Under the pieces are notes generated by a model. That model searched no databases and was not told the DNA's origin. It saw only the letters and a list, made by a program, of their open reading frames with translations. DNA of 64,000 bases from Neobacillus sp. FSL H8-0543 (GTDB lineage Bacteria; Bacillota; Bacilli; Bacillales; Cytobacillaceae), in contig NZ_CP151943.1 in the NCBI RefSeq assembly GCF_038592905.1, positions 1,490,501 through 1,554,500 of the forward strand. Reading direction: 5' to 3'. The position numbers were made by a program, and so were the translations under genes. Positions 48,102 through 56,862 of the stretch are shown here, piece after piece; positions within the stretch are counted from its first letter, which is position 1, and each line of letters starts with the position of its first letter.

Positions 48102-48777
48102 AACCGTACTCACCTCTTTGTTCATCACGAGCAATTTTTCCGCCTTCAATGGCAATTACTCGGTGCTTGATCGTATTAACGATTTCGCGATTGTGTGTCG
48201 CCATGACAATGGTTGTTCCGCGATTATTTATTTCTTTAAAAATATTCATAATTTCCCATGATGTCTCAGGGTCAAGGTTACCTGTAGGCTCGTCCGCAAT
48301 TACAAGTTTAGGAGTATTAACAATCGATCTTGCAATCGAAACACGTTGTTGTTCTCCCCCGGAAAGCTCTGTCGGCAGCATTCTTGCTTTATGCTTAAGG
48401 TTTACAAGTTCCAGAACTTCCATCACTCGCTTTTTTATAACCTTTGGAGGCACTTCAATTACTTCTAAAGCAAAAGCTACATTCTCATAGACAGTTAGCA
48501 TCGGAAGCAGTTTGAAGTCTTGAAAGACAACGCCAAGATTCCTGCGAAAATGGGGAACCTTCTTGGCCTTTAATTTTGCAACATTCACGCCATTCAAAGT
48601 AATCGTTCCAGAGGTTGGAACTTCCTCACGGTACATCATTTTTATAAATGTCGATTTACCTGCACCGCTCGGACCGACTACATAAACAAACTCACCCTGA
48701 TTAATTCGTACATCTATCCCATTAATAGCCGTAACCCCATTTGGGTACTTCTTAAATACCTCTTGCATTTCTATCAT
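48091..48777 (-). CDS. ftsE: Cell division ATP-binding protein FtsE
   Basis: 228-aa ABC ATPase. Walker A GPSGAGKST (about residue 35), Q-loop VVFQDFKLL, signature ELSGGEQQRVSIARS, Walker B KLVIADEPTGNLDPETS and switch His in MATHNRE are all intact. It pairs with ftsX through overlapping genes. The downstream M23 hydrolase is the likely target of the complex. Confidence 0.98.
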   Translation of the reverse strand: MIEMQEVFKKYPNGVTAINGIDVRINQGEFVYVVGPSGAGKSTFIKMMYREEVPTSGTITLNGVNVAKLKAKKVPHFRRNLGVVFQDFKLLPMLTVYENVAFALEVIEVPPKVIKKRVMEVLELVNLKHKARMLPTELSGGEQQRVSIARSIVNTPKLVIADEPTGNLDPETSWEIMNIFKEINNRGTTIVMATHNREIVNTIKHRVIAIEGGKIARDEQRGEYGYEN

Positions 48778-49002
48778 ATAAAATCACCTATCGTATAGTT
48801 TATTTTCAAATTAAACAATTCGACAAAACTATTTATTTTCTTGCATAAAAACAAAATCCTTAGACAAAATGTGCAGGATTTCGCATAAACTTATTATACC
48901 ATTCTATATCACTATTAAAAGCGATAAAAATATTACAGTTTCTTTTCAAAACCTTACATAAACTGACATATCTATCCTCTGATTCCTTTCGAGGGGTTCG
49001 AC

Positions 49003-49047
49003 AAATAAAAATATGCCAATCGCCCGTTGTTTAGGGGCGACTGGCAT
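49003..49047 (-). terminator. Hairpin ATGCCA, second terminator after cccB
   Basis: Stem ATGCCAGTCGCCC/GGGCGATTGGCAT with loop CTAAACAAC, and T-rich tail on the minus strand. It lies between cccB and ftsE. The rest of the 48778-49128 gap is AT rich without other recognisable elements. Confidence 0.75.
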
Positions 49048-49082
49048 AAGTGAGCACTGTCTTAAAGGAGTTTTAAGAAAAT

Positions 49083-49111
49083 AAAAAACGTTCTGATTAA
49101 TTACAGAACGT
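49083..49111 (-). terminator. Terminator after cccB
   Basis: Stem ACGTTCTG/CAGAACGT with an 8-base loop, followed on the minus strand by TTTTTATTTT. Confidence 0.85.
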
Positions 49112-49128
49112 CTTAATACAAAAAATAT

Positions 49129-49455
49129 TTATTTTTTAGTTGCAAGCCAATCTGCTACTGCATCAAGGTCATCACCTGAAATAAGGTTTGGTGGCATTCC
49201 GCCTTGACCATTTTTAATGATTCCTGCAATCTCATCCTTCGACTTACTTGCTCCAATTGCAGATATGTCTGGACCCATTCCGCCAGTTAAATCTCCACCG
49301 TGACAGCTTGAACACTTTTGAGAGTATATCTTTTCTGCATCCCCAGCTGATGCTGTGTCAGTGCCTTTTCCAGCTTCATCATCGCCGCCTCCGCAGGCTG
49401 CAAGACCCAGTATAAGTGCTGTACCCAATAACATTTTCAGTAGTTTCTTCTTCAT
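49129..49455 (-). CDS. cccB: Cytochrome c551-type lipoprotein CccB
   Basis: 108-aa mono-heme cytochrome c. A lipoprotein signal peptide (LLGTALILGLAAC) is followed by a Gly/Asp-rich linker. The heme motif is CSSCH in IYSQKCSSCHGGDL and the distal methionine is in QGGMPPNLI. It carries electrons on the outer face of the membrane, in Bacillus towards cytochrome c oxidase. The frame opens at 49491, but GGGGGAG precedes the ATG at 49455. It could act as a small electron carrier for the nearby multiheme proteins, but that is only proximity. Confidence 0.95.
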   Translation of the reverse strand: MKKKLLKMLLGTALILGLAACGGGDDEAGKGTDTASAGDAEKIYSQKCSSCHGGDLTGGMGPDISAIGASKSKDEIAGIIKNGQGGMPPNLISGDDLDAVADWLATKK

Positions 49456-49507
49456 AACTACTCCCCCTTCAGAAAATATTTCCATACGCATTTAGTATAC
49501 CAGTTTT

Positions 49508-50371
49508 CTATGCGCGTTTAAAACCCTCTCCTAGCACTTCCGCAGCATCCATAACCACGACAAACGCAGAAGGGTCAAGAGATTTAACCAATTGTTTCAA
49601 TTTTGTGAACTCTCTTTGATCGACCACACACATGAGGACAGGACGTTCATCATCAGTAAACCCACCGTATGCTGATAGTTTTGTCACACCACGGTCAATT
49701 TTATTCAAAATTCCTTCACGAATTTCTTCTTGCTTATTCGTAATGATCATTGCCGTTTTCGATCGACCAAAACCAATCTGAATGAGATCAATCGTTTTAC
49801 TGGTAACATAAAGTGCAATTAACGCATAAAGCCCTCGTTCAATATCAAAAACTATCGCTGCTGCAATGACGATTAGTCCATCAATCAAAACAACACAGGT
49901 TCCAAGTGTTAAGCCAGTAAATTTATTAATAATCTGAGCAGCCAAGTCCGTTCCACCTGTAGAAGCATTTCCTCTAAATACAATTCCCAATCCAAGCCCC
50001 ACACCAATTCCGCCGAATAAAGAGCTCAATAATGCATCATTCGTCCACGGTTCAATATCTTTTGTAATAAAAACAACAAAAGGTAAAAAGATTGTCCCTA
50101 CAAGTGTTTTTACCCCGAATTGTTTTCCCAAGAAAATTATTCCGGCAATAAACAGTGGAATATTAAAAGCCCACTGAACATACGCCGGCTCCCAGCCTAA
50201 CACACTAACTAAGATGGTACTAATACCGCTAACCCCTCCAGAGGCTATTTGGTTGGGAAGTAAAAAAACATTAAATGATAATGCTATAATTGCTGCACCA
50301 ACCAATACATTTACATATTCAAACACATGGTCAAATCTAGGATTTTGACGATGTCCTCTTTTTCTATTCAT
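49508..50371 (-). CDS. yvjA: YitT family (DUF2179) membrane protein YvjA
   Basis: About 287 aa with five or six membrane segments (VLVGAAIIALSFNVFLLPNQIASGGVSG is the family start) and a C-terminal cytoplasmic DUF2179 domain (TKLSAYGGFTDDERPVLMCVV). Function unknown. It has the same position between cccB and prfB as B. subtilis yvjA. The frame opens at 50416, but AGGAG is correctly spaced before the ATG at 50371. Confidence 0.92.
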   Translation of the reverse strand: MNRKRGHRQNPRFDHVFEYVNVLVGAAIIALSFNVFLLPNQIASGGVSGISTILVSVLGWEPAYVQWAFNIPLFIAGIIFLGKQFGVKTLVGTIFLPFVVFITKDIEPWTNDALLSSLFGGIGVGLGLGIVFRGNASTGGTDLAAQIINKFTGLTLGTCVVLIDGLIVIAAAIVFDIERGLYALIALYVTSKTIDLIQIGFGRSKTAMIITNKQEEIREGILNKIDRGVTKLSAYGGFTDDERPVLMCVVDQREFTKLKQLVKSLDPSAFVVVMDAAEVLGEGFKRA

Positions 50372-50595
50372 ACTGTATTTCTCCTCATATTCCCATATTC
50401 TAAAATAACTTTCCATACTAACCGAAGTGAGTATAGCATGGACATTTTGTGCTGTAAATGCCAGTAAAGTGACGCATTAAAGTAAAACTACAATTCGTGG
50501 ATATATTCCTCATTGAAGGATTTTTATTATCATTTGTTAATGTTGTGATTTTCATAAGGGAATCTAAAAAATGATGTTTTTGGTTATTCTAAAGA

Positions 50596-50604
50596 TGGTA
50601 TAAT
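50596..50604 (+). promoter_or_regulatory. Extended -10 promoter of the coiled-coil gene
   Basis: TGGTATAAT is a perfect extended -10, 23 bp before the ATG. No good -35 is seen, as is usual for extended -10 promoters. Confidence 0.65.
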
Positions 50605-50627
50605 GTCGAAAAGAGGAGGTGAAAATG

Positions 50628-50939
50628 ATGGAGCAAATGTTAATGCAAATGATGGATCAAATGAACAAACAATTTGAAAAAATTGATGGCCATTTCGATA
50701 AAATTGAACTTCGATTAGATGGAATTGATCAACGTTTGAATGTGATGGATCAACGCTTTGATGGCATGGATCAACGGTTTGATGGCATAGATCACCGATT
50801 AGACAAGGTAGAAGCCAGCATTGAGTCCCTTAGAGAAACAGTTGAAAATAATGCAACTGAGTTTAGAAGCCATTTCAAACATATTGAAACGAAGCTTGAG
50901 CACCATGATAAAATGTTTGCATTGTTACCTAGGAATTAG
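50628..50939 (+). CDS. Small coiled-coil protein with heptad repeats
   Basis: 103-aa acidic protein without signal peptide. It is built of near-perfect seven-residue repeats (DQRFDGM, DQRFDGI, DHRLDKV) between residues 20 and 65, encoded by 21-bp DNA repeats, then a second coiled coil (SIESLRETVENNATEF). It is likely a trimeric or tetrameric helical bundle. AGGAGG precedes ATGs at 50625 and 50628; the latter has the better 8-base spacing. No function is recognisable. It is one of the few plus-strand genes here. Confidence 0.75.
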   Translation: MEQMLMQMMDQMNKQFEKIDGHFDKIELRLDGIDQRLNVMDQRFDGMDQRFDGIDHRLDKVEASIESLRETVENNATEFRSHFKHIETKLEHHDKMFALLPRN

Positions 50940-51039
50940 TTAGTAAAAAGTCTAAAGTAACCTTTTACTTCCTTTCACCAAAGACATTCCCCGTAAATAC
51001 TTATCATTACCCACACTGCATGATTGGCAAATTAAAATC

Positions 51040-51078
51040 CAAAAATATAAGCCTTTGCCGAATCATATGGCAGAGGCT
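51040..51078 (-). terminator. Terminator after the ten-heme cytochrome
   Basis: Stem AGCCTCTGCC/GGCAAAGGCT (one mismatch, 8-9-base loop), followed on the minus strand by TATATTTTTGG. The other bases of 50940-51157 show nothing recognisable. Confidence 0.72.
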
Positions 51079-51157
51079 ATAAAAATGTTATCAAACATAT
51101 ACATGGCATCTAGACTTTCATCATAAATATCGTACATTTCCGTAATCTCATTCTTTA

Positions 51158-52492
51158 TTAATTCGCTTCGCCCTCAAACTCACCCTGTTGATGACAAAAT
51201 TCACAGTATACATCAGATGGTGCTTTTGATTTTCCCTCAACTGGCTTTTTATTATCATGACAGACAAAACAGCTTTTTCTTTCTTCTGGTGTTCCTGAAT
51301 TAAGACGATGTTTGTCATATAACCATGAGTAACGGTCCATGTGATTATCAGGCATAGTAGCATGACACACGTAACAGAAATAATTGCTGCTTGTTTCTCT
51401 CGTAACTGAATGTCCATCCTTATTATTTACTCCTGGTTGTTTTTTATCTGCCAATAATGTTCTAATATCTTGTCGTTCCAATGTTTTGACCCATAAGGAA
51501 TTTTTATGGCAGTTGAGGCAAGCTTCCAGCTGTTCAATTGCGTTGTTACCATGATTATCTGACCAGTCCTTTTTATCATGATTTTCAGGTACTTTGATTT
51601 GCTGATGGCAGGTAACGCACTCCATCGAAAGCTTTACATCTGTTTGTTGCTGGCCTAGTGCTTCGAGGATTGTTTTTTGGGTATTCTTAGGTAAATTTCT
51701 CTCTAGCACACCTGCATTTGCCTCAGGAGAATCAATATTTTCTGTAGATACTTCCTTGACCGTTCCCTGTTCCTTGAAATGGTTATTTTTGGGTAGAATA
51801 TAGGCTGTATCCTTCCAAGGCTCTTTTCCTTGATTAACCTTATCGTGACAATCAATACAGGTCCCCATATTAGGCTTTTCATATTCTTGACCCATTAATT
51901 TTTTGGTGTTTTCCTTTGTCCAAGCTGCATATGTAGATGAGCCGTTAATACCCCTTTCTACAATCTTAGCGTGTGCCACTCCGCTGTGACAGCTGATACA
52001 AGGAATTCCTTTATCCACATGCTCGTTGTGATTAACGATTAAATCACCAGTTGCAGTGACTAATCGATTTCTCGAGTGGCATTGTTCACAGCTCTCATTT
52101 GTTACAGCTACTGTCTGTACGATTGGGTCTGGCGGCCCCACAATATGAAAGTAAACTTCTTTAAGAGATTCTACTTTATGTACAACTAAGTTTTTTATAC
52201 CTGGTTCAATATGGCACTGTGTGCATTTTATTTCATTGTGGGGACTAGCCTGAAACGTGACATGCTCAGGTGCCATCTCATGACAATTTTCGCAGAAGGA
52301 TGGTGTTGAGGTATAGGTGATGGCTCCATATAATATACCAATCATGGTAATAAAACATCCTATAGTAACACCTAGCAGTCTCCATCTTTTCAATGTTTTC
52401 TTATTTCTTATCTCTTCCCTGTTAGTTTCCTGTGACTTATCCCAGTCAGATTCTTGTTCAGTTTCTTTTTTGTTATTCTTCCATAATTTCAT
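51158..52492 (-). CDS. Membrane-anchored decaheme c-type cytochrome (NapC/NirT-like N-terminus)
   Basis: About 444 aa. A charged cytoplasmic tail of some 38 residues is followed by one membrane segment (LLGVTIGCFITMIGILYGAI), then ten CXXCH motifs in order: CENCH, CTQCH, CEQCH, CISCH, CIDCH, CVTCH, CLNCH, CYVCH, CFVCH, CEFCH. The first part (FCENCHEMAPEH, CTQCHIEPG, CISCHSGVAHAKI) resembles NapC/NirT quinol dehydrogenases and the larger cytochrome at the right edge. Likely role: accept electrons from menaquinol and pass them outward. GTG at 52501 opens the frame; the ATG at 52492 behind GAGGGTG is used. It lies downstream of prfB, separated by a terminator. Confidence 0.93.
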   Translation of the reverse strand: MKLWKNNKKETEQESDWDKSQETNREEIRNKKTLKRWRLLGVTIGCFITMIGILYGAITYTSTPSFCENCHEMAPEHVTFQASPHNEIKCTQCHIEPGIKNLVVHKVESLKEVYFHIVGPPDPIVQTVAVTNESCEQCHSRNRLVTATGDLIVNHNEHVDKGIPCISCHSGVAHAKIVERGINGSSTYAAWTKENTKKLMGQEYEKPNMGTCIDCHDKVNQGKEPWKDTAYILPKNNHFKEQGTVKEVSTENIDSPEANAGVLERNLPKNTQKTILEALGQQQTDVKLSMECVTCHQQIKVPENHDKKDWSDNHGNNAIEQLEACLNCHKNSLWVKTLERQDIRTLLADKKQPGVNNKDGHSVTRETSSNYFCYVCHATMPDNHMDRYSWLYDKHRLNSGTPEERKSCFVCHDNKKPVEGKSKAPSDVYCEFCHQQGEFEGEAN

Positions 52493-52678
52493 ACTAATCA
52501 CCCTCTTACTAAACTATTTTACCAAAATCCCCTTTTGTCAGATAGATATTTCCAAGGATAATTGGTACGAATTTAGGTCTAAAGTCATTCAAGAAATTAG
52601 TAATATTTGCCCGATTTTAACATTGAAAATGTTATTTTAAAATATTTTTACTCCCATTGAGTTATGTATCCATTTAAT

Positions 52679-52722
52679 AAAAAAGGGAACCTTGCCACTC
52701 ATTCAGCAAGTTTCCCTTTTTT
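52679..52722. terminator. Terminator after prfB
   Basis: Stem GGGAAACTTGC/CAAGGTTCCC-type arms (minus strand, an internal mismatch) flanked by A6 and T6, so it could act on both strands. It separates prfB from the decaheme cytochrome gene. Confidence 0.85.
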
Positions 52723-52723
52723 A

Positions 52724-53825
52724 TTATGAAATTCTTGAACGAAGGTAAGCATCAATAAATGGATTGATATCTCCGTCCATTACAGCCTGCACGTTGCCGC
52801 TCTCGGTACTTGTTCTATGGTCTTTTACCATCGAATAAGGGTGAAAGACATAGGAGCGAATCTGACTGCCCCAGCCAATTTCCTTCTGCTCGCCACGGAT
52901 TTCTAACAGTTCTTTTTCCTGCTGTTCAATTTCGCGTTGATACAGCTTTGCTTTAAGCATCTTCATCGCTGCCTCACGGTTCTTAATTTGCGAGCGCTCA
53001 TTCTGACAGGTAACAACCACATTTGTTGGCAAGTGCGTAATCCTTACAGCAGAATCCGTTGTATTAATATGCTGTCCACCCGCGCCACTGGCTCGGTACG
53101 TATCAATTTTCAAATCCTCTGTACGGATATCAATTTCAATCTCATCATTAAACTCAGGCATAACTTCACATGATACAAAGGAAGTATGACGGCGACCAGA
53201 TGAATCAAATGGTGAAATCCTAACCAAGCGGTGGACACCCTTTTCAGCCTTCAAATAGCCGTAAGCATTATGTCCTCTAATTGCCAAGGTAACACTTTTT
53301 ATCCCCGCTTCATCTCCAGGAAGGTAATCAAGAGTTTCGACCTTAAAACCCTTTTTCTCCGCCCATCTTGTGTACATCCGCAATAACATCGAACCCCAGT
53401 CCTGAGACTCTGTTCCACCTGCACCAGGATGCAGCTCTAAAATCGCATTATGCTTATCATATTCTTCACTTAACAGCAGCTGAAGTTCAAAATCGTTTAG
53501 CCTTGTAGTCAGTTGGGTAAGTTCTTCTTCAAGATCTGCCTGTAATTCAGCATCACTTTCTTCCCTCACAAGCTCATAAGTCAAATCAAGATTTTCATAC
53601 GATTCCACTAACTCACGAAACTCATTTACTTGATCCTTAAGTGCATTTGCTTCATTGATAACAATTTGCGCCTTCTCTTGATCATTCCAGAAATCAGGCT
53701 GAAGCATCTCATCATCGAGCCCGGCAATACGTGCTTCCTTATTCTCTAGGTCAAAGAGACCCCCTAAAGTCGGTTAATTTTTTAGCTGTTTTTTCAAGTT
53801 CATTACGGATTTCTGATATTTCCAT
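52724..53825 (-). CDS. prfB: Peptide chain release factor 2 (programmed +1 frameshift)
   Basis: Release factor for UAA and UGA. The gene is in two frames. A 24-codon leader starts at the ATG at 53825 (GAGGTG 6 bp upstream) and ends at an in-frame TGA (53751-53753). Translation must shift +1 to continue from GAC at 53752 for another 342 codons, giving 366 aa. The GGQ motif is in [12 protein letters not shown] and the tripeptide anticodon SPF is in [13 protein letters not shown]. The shift gives autoregulation by RF2 supply. In B. subtilis it is cotranscribed with secA; here cytochrome genes are the upstream neighbours. Confidence 0.97.
53750..53765 (-). promoter_or_regulatory. prfB programmed frameshift signal
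   Basis: On the minus strand AGGGGG-TCT-CTT-TGA-C: an internal Shine-Dalgarno-like AGGGGG three bases before the slippery CTT and the TGA stop. This is the conserved prfB recoding site. Confidence 0.95.
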
Positions 53826-53969
53826 TTCCATCACCTCTATAAAAAATTGCAATCTGTTATTAGTATATAAATATGTCATTTACAGGTTCCTTATCCATTA
53901 TAGCTTGTATAGAGTAGATATTTCAAAAAATGATTTAATTTATTGGTAAAAAGGGCTTGATTTGGATGG

Positions 53970-54080
53970 TACGCGGAATCAATGGAATAAACAGCGGAAT
54001 GTAGGCAGATTTTCGCAGGATAGTAGTGGTAACACGCGGAATCAATCCATAATCTCGCGGAATCAGACCTCCTACTTCTA
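53970..54080. repeat. Degenerate CGCGGAATCA repeats
   Basis: CGCGGAATCA occurs at about 53972, 54034 and 54053, with related AGCGGAAT and TCGCAGGAT between. The reverse complement TGATTCCGCG also occurs in the gaps near 18480 and 27510, so this is a dispersed intergenic repeat family. Upstream 53826-53969 holds only the prfB leader region. Confidence 0.7.
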
Positions 54081-54209
54081 TTAAAGATGGGTAATCTTCT
54101 GAATAAACGTATTCTTTAAAGCCTTTTTAAATAGAAAATCAACTACCCACTAGAAAACAACACTTATCAACAACTGGTAAAATGAATTCGAAAAAAACAC
54201 CTGATGAGT

Positions 54210-54337
54210 TGTGGGTAAGTCAAGATATTCACATGTTTTTAATTATTTTAGTAAATATTTATCCACATATCTACATATACAACAAACTTATCTACAGAAT
54301 TTATTATCTTCCTTACCAAGGTATTTACTTATCCACA
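54210..54337. repeat. Cluster of DnaA-box-like sites
   Basis: Two perfect TTATCCACA (54259-54267 and 54329-54337), TTATCTACA (54288-54296), ATATTCACA (54225-54233) and, on the minus strand, TTACCCACA (54210-54218). Five matches to TTATNCACA with at most one change lie in 128 bp of an AT-rich gap. It could titrate DnaA or link nearby transcription to replication. No dnaA or dnaN gene is near, so this is not the usual oriC. Confidence 0.6.
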
Positions 54338-54339
54338 TG

Positions 54340-54387
54340 TTTCACAATATAAACGAGAGGACGAATCCTCTCGTTTTTATTGTGAAA
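54340..54387. terminator. Long hairpin after the 11-heme cytochrome gene
   Basis: A 22-bp stem with one mismatch: TTTCACAATA pairs with TATTGTGAAA and ACGAGAGGA with TCCTCTCGT, loop CGAA. T-rich tracts lie within the stem on both sides, so it is a likely bidirectional terminator. Confidence 0.8.
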
Positions 54388-54404
54388 TTTGAGTTAACTT
54401 TAGT

Positions 54405-56606
54405 CTAATGTGCCGGAATGTTTATGTTAGGAAGTGGTTCCTTATGACACGTAGAACAATCCATGTGCTGATTTTGATGGATTGGATCAGTATGACATGT
54501 TTGACATGCCTTATCGTTATTGGCAATTGCGTTGACCACAACTTGATTCTGACTATCATGACAATTAGCACAGGTTACATTTACTGCTTTGTGTGCTTTG
54601 GTTAGTGTATTGGTATGGCAGCCTACGCAGTTACTGTCCATCTGTTCATAAACGTGAAGTTCATCGTGTGAAGCTTCACCATGACATGCTGAACAAGAAG
54701 TATCCTTCTCACTGATTGCTTTCACGACTTCAGGAACCGAACTTTGGTGACATGTATTACAGCTGATAGGGTTACCATCCTTTTCGGTCCGATCATCACG
54801 GGCATGTTCGTGGGTGAGAGATTGTGCATGGCACTTTGTGCAGGAATCGTCGGAGGTTTTGTGGAGTTCTGGGATGTCGTGGTTGTTTAATATTCTGGTT
54901 GGCTGCGCTAAGTAACCTTCATAACCCTTTACACTAACCCCTGGCTGATGACAGATTATACAATCATTCATCTCACGATTTCCGGTTACACGAAGCGGGA
55001 TAGCAGGGTCAAAATTTTTAGGTTGATAATGAATCGTTGGTGTTGATCCATGAGGAGCATAGGCATAGGCACCTTCATCTGGGTCATCATGACACTGACT
55101 GCATCCTGCCTCCACAGTAATATAATTGTGACAGTTTGCACAACGGTTTCTGGAATGCGTTCCTCCAAAGCTAAGAGATTTATGAACATCCTCTAATACT
55201 CCATTTGATCCTGTATAACTAGAAGCATCATGGCATGCTATACAAGCTGTATAATTGGAATCACTCATATCTGGATAGGTATTTACATAAAATCTCCACT
55301 CTTTTTCCGTGGAGTACCCTGATTCATTTACAGTTAAATTAACAGTATGGTTACTTTCATTTTTTAAATCTTCTGTTGGTGTAAAACTTACTAATCCAGA
55401 ATCTTGATCGTAATTTGGACTTACTACCTTATCATCTACCTTCAATACAATGGATTCAAGCTTTACTGAACCATTTGGAGATTTTACAACCGCTGATATA
55501 GTTGGTTTTAAATCCGTCACACCATACTTAATCGGATATACATTGGAAATTACCGGCTTTACAGACACAGAAAAATTCCATGTGCGAGTGATATGGTTAC
55601 CGAGTTCATCTTCCTTGTATAATTCTAAAGTGTGGCTGCCATTAGAAACCATTCCCTCGTATGATATATAAGCTTTATTTCTTGAAGTTATAATGTAATT
55701 TCCATAATAGCTATCAACGTAGCCTTCAAACCTAAAATCAAAAGGTAAATCTTCACCATCCAATTTTAATGTTACATTGTCCTTAATATCTACTAAATCC
55801 TTTAACTGCATATTTATCCTTAGGGGGCCATCAGTGATGGCCGTACCATCCTTAAAACCATTAACGAGCTCTGGTGCAACAGAATCTACGATGAAGTTCC
55901 AAGTTTTTATTCCTTTATTTACTGCGCTATCCATTACTTCAAGTACGGCCGTATAGCTGCCTGTTGTAAAGTCATGATTATAGGTAATCACCCCAGTTTC
56001 CGTATTGATTTCCTGCGGGCTTTTAACTACGTTATTTATCTTAAGCTGAACAGTGTCCCAATCGACTGAAGTATTATCACTTACCACCATGGTTAGTTTG
56101 TTTAAAGTAGTTTGTTTACTTTTATTAGCAGGGCTGATGTTGTTAATCTTAGGAGGCTCCTTTACGGTGAAGCTCCAGGTGTCACTAATTATATTCGGTG
56201 TGCTAGACTTATCTTTGATACTGACCTCAAGCTTGTTTACACCATCTGTAAGATTAGAAGCATCAAAACTTATCGTTCCTTCCCTGCGGTCACTAATTCG
56301 CCATACGCGTCCTTCGTAATAATCATTCACCCAACTGCCCTTATAAAAAAAGGATGCATCTACTTGGTTACCATTTATCCACAACATTACACTTGAATCA
56401 TTTAACTCATTGACGCTTTTTACATAAACCGATATTTTTGGATTAGAGACGGTGATTGTTGAGTTTTTGGCAGGATAGTGATTCGTATAGTAAGTATCAA
56501 CCGCTGAAACATTAAAGGTACTTAAAATTAAAATTGTAGAAAAAAATAAGATGAAAATAAATGATAGTTTACTTTCTAATCTAAAACTTCCCACTTGTCG
56601 AGACAT
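54405..56606 (-). CDS. Secreted Ig-like/undecaheme c-type cytochrome fusion
   Basis: 733 aa. The signal peptide ends near NVSA-VDTYY. About four Ig-like/bacterial adhesin-type beta domains fill residues 36-465, each ending in a WNF or WSF strand (DTWSFTVKEPP, KTWNFIVDSVAPE, RTWNFSVSVKP). The last 260 residues hold eleven CXXCH motifs: CIACH, CANCH, CSQCH, CIICH, CTKCH, CNTCH, CSACH, CVGCH, CANCH, CQTCH, CSTCH. There is no LPXTG, S-layer or membrane anchor at the C-terminus. The beta domains may span the wall while the heme module forms a wire; that is inference. Start has GGAG at good distance. Confidence 0.92.
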   Translation of the reverse strand: MSRQVGSFRLESKLSFIFILFFSTILILSTFNVSAVDTYYTNHYPAKNSTITVSNPKISVYVKSVNELNDSSVMLWINGNQVDASFFYKGSWVNDYYEGRVWRISDRREGTISFDASNLTDGVNKLEVSIKDKSSTPNIISDTWSFTVKEPPKINNISPANKSKQTTLNKLTMVVSDNTSVDWDTVQLKINNVVKSPQEINTETGVITYNHDFTTGSYTAVLEVMDSAVNKGIKTWNFIVDSVAPELVNGFKDGTAITDGPLRINMQLKDLVDIKDNVTLKLDGEDLPFDFRFEGYVDSYYGNYIITSRNKAYISYEGMVSNGSHTLELYKEDELGNHITRTWNFSVSVKPVISNVYPIKYGVTDLKPTISAVVKSPNGSVKLESIVLKVDDKVVSPNYDQDSGLVSFTPTEDLKNESNHTVNLTVNESGYSTEKEWRFYVNTYPDMSDSNYTACIACHDASSYTGSNGVLEDVHKSLSFGGTHSRNRCANCHNYITVEAGCSQCHDDPDEGAYAYAPHGSTPTIHYQPKNFDPAIPLRVTGNREMNDCIICHQPGVSVKGYEGYLAQPTRILNNHDIPELHKTSDDSCTKCHAQSLTHEHARDDRTEKDGNPISCNTCHQSSVPEVVKAISEKDTSCSACHGEASHDELHVYEQMDSNCVGCHTNTLTKAHKAVNVTCANCHDSQNQVVVNAIANNDKACQTCHTDPIHQNQHMDCSTCHKEPLPNINIPAH

Positions 56607-56680
56607 TTTTATACTCCTCTCTATAATCTCTAATAAAAATCATCTTTAACTATCATCGTATCCCTCCCTCAAACCATACT

Positions 56681-56716
56681 AAAAAAAAAACAAACAGACC
56701 TAATTAATAGATCTGT
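56681..56716 (-). terminator. Second hairpin upstream of the 11-heme gene
   Basis: Stem ACAGATCTA/TAGGTCTGT (one mismatch) closing on TTAAT, then TTG and ten T on the minus strand. Confidence 0.75.
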
Positions 56717-56822
56717 AATCAGCAAGTTGTATATAAAACTTTTATAAACAAAAAGAACAAACTCGTTCTTATTTAAGAACATTATATCATAAAAATTCAT
56801 TAAATGAATAAGTGTTTGCAAT

Positions 56823-56854
56823 AAAAAAAACCGGGAAGAATAAATCCTCCCGAT
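56823..56854 (-). terminator. Terminator after the 8-heme cytochrome gene
   Basis: Stem ATCGGGAGGA/TCTTCCCGGT-type arms (minus strand, wobble pairs included), loop TTTAT, followed by T8. Confidence 0.82.
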
Positions 56855-56862
56855 TTCAATTA

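Noticed and set aside
50541-50560. Rex-like site TTGTGATTTTCATAA
   Set aside because: The right half is imperfect and the spacing shorter than the Rex consensus; AT-rich chance match is likely.
51158-52492. Nitrite reductase NrfA or octaheme hydroxylamine oxidoreductase
   Set aside because: No CXXCK or crosslinking-Tyr motif of those enzymes is seen; the N-terminus fits NapC/NirT electron donors instead.
54210-54337. Chromosomal origin oriC
   Set aside because: DnaA-like boxes are present, but dnaA, dnaN, a GC-clear unwinding element and the rpmH neighbourhood are absent.
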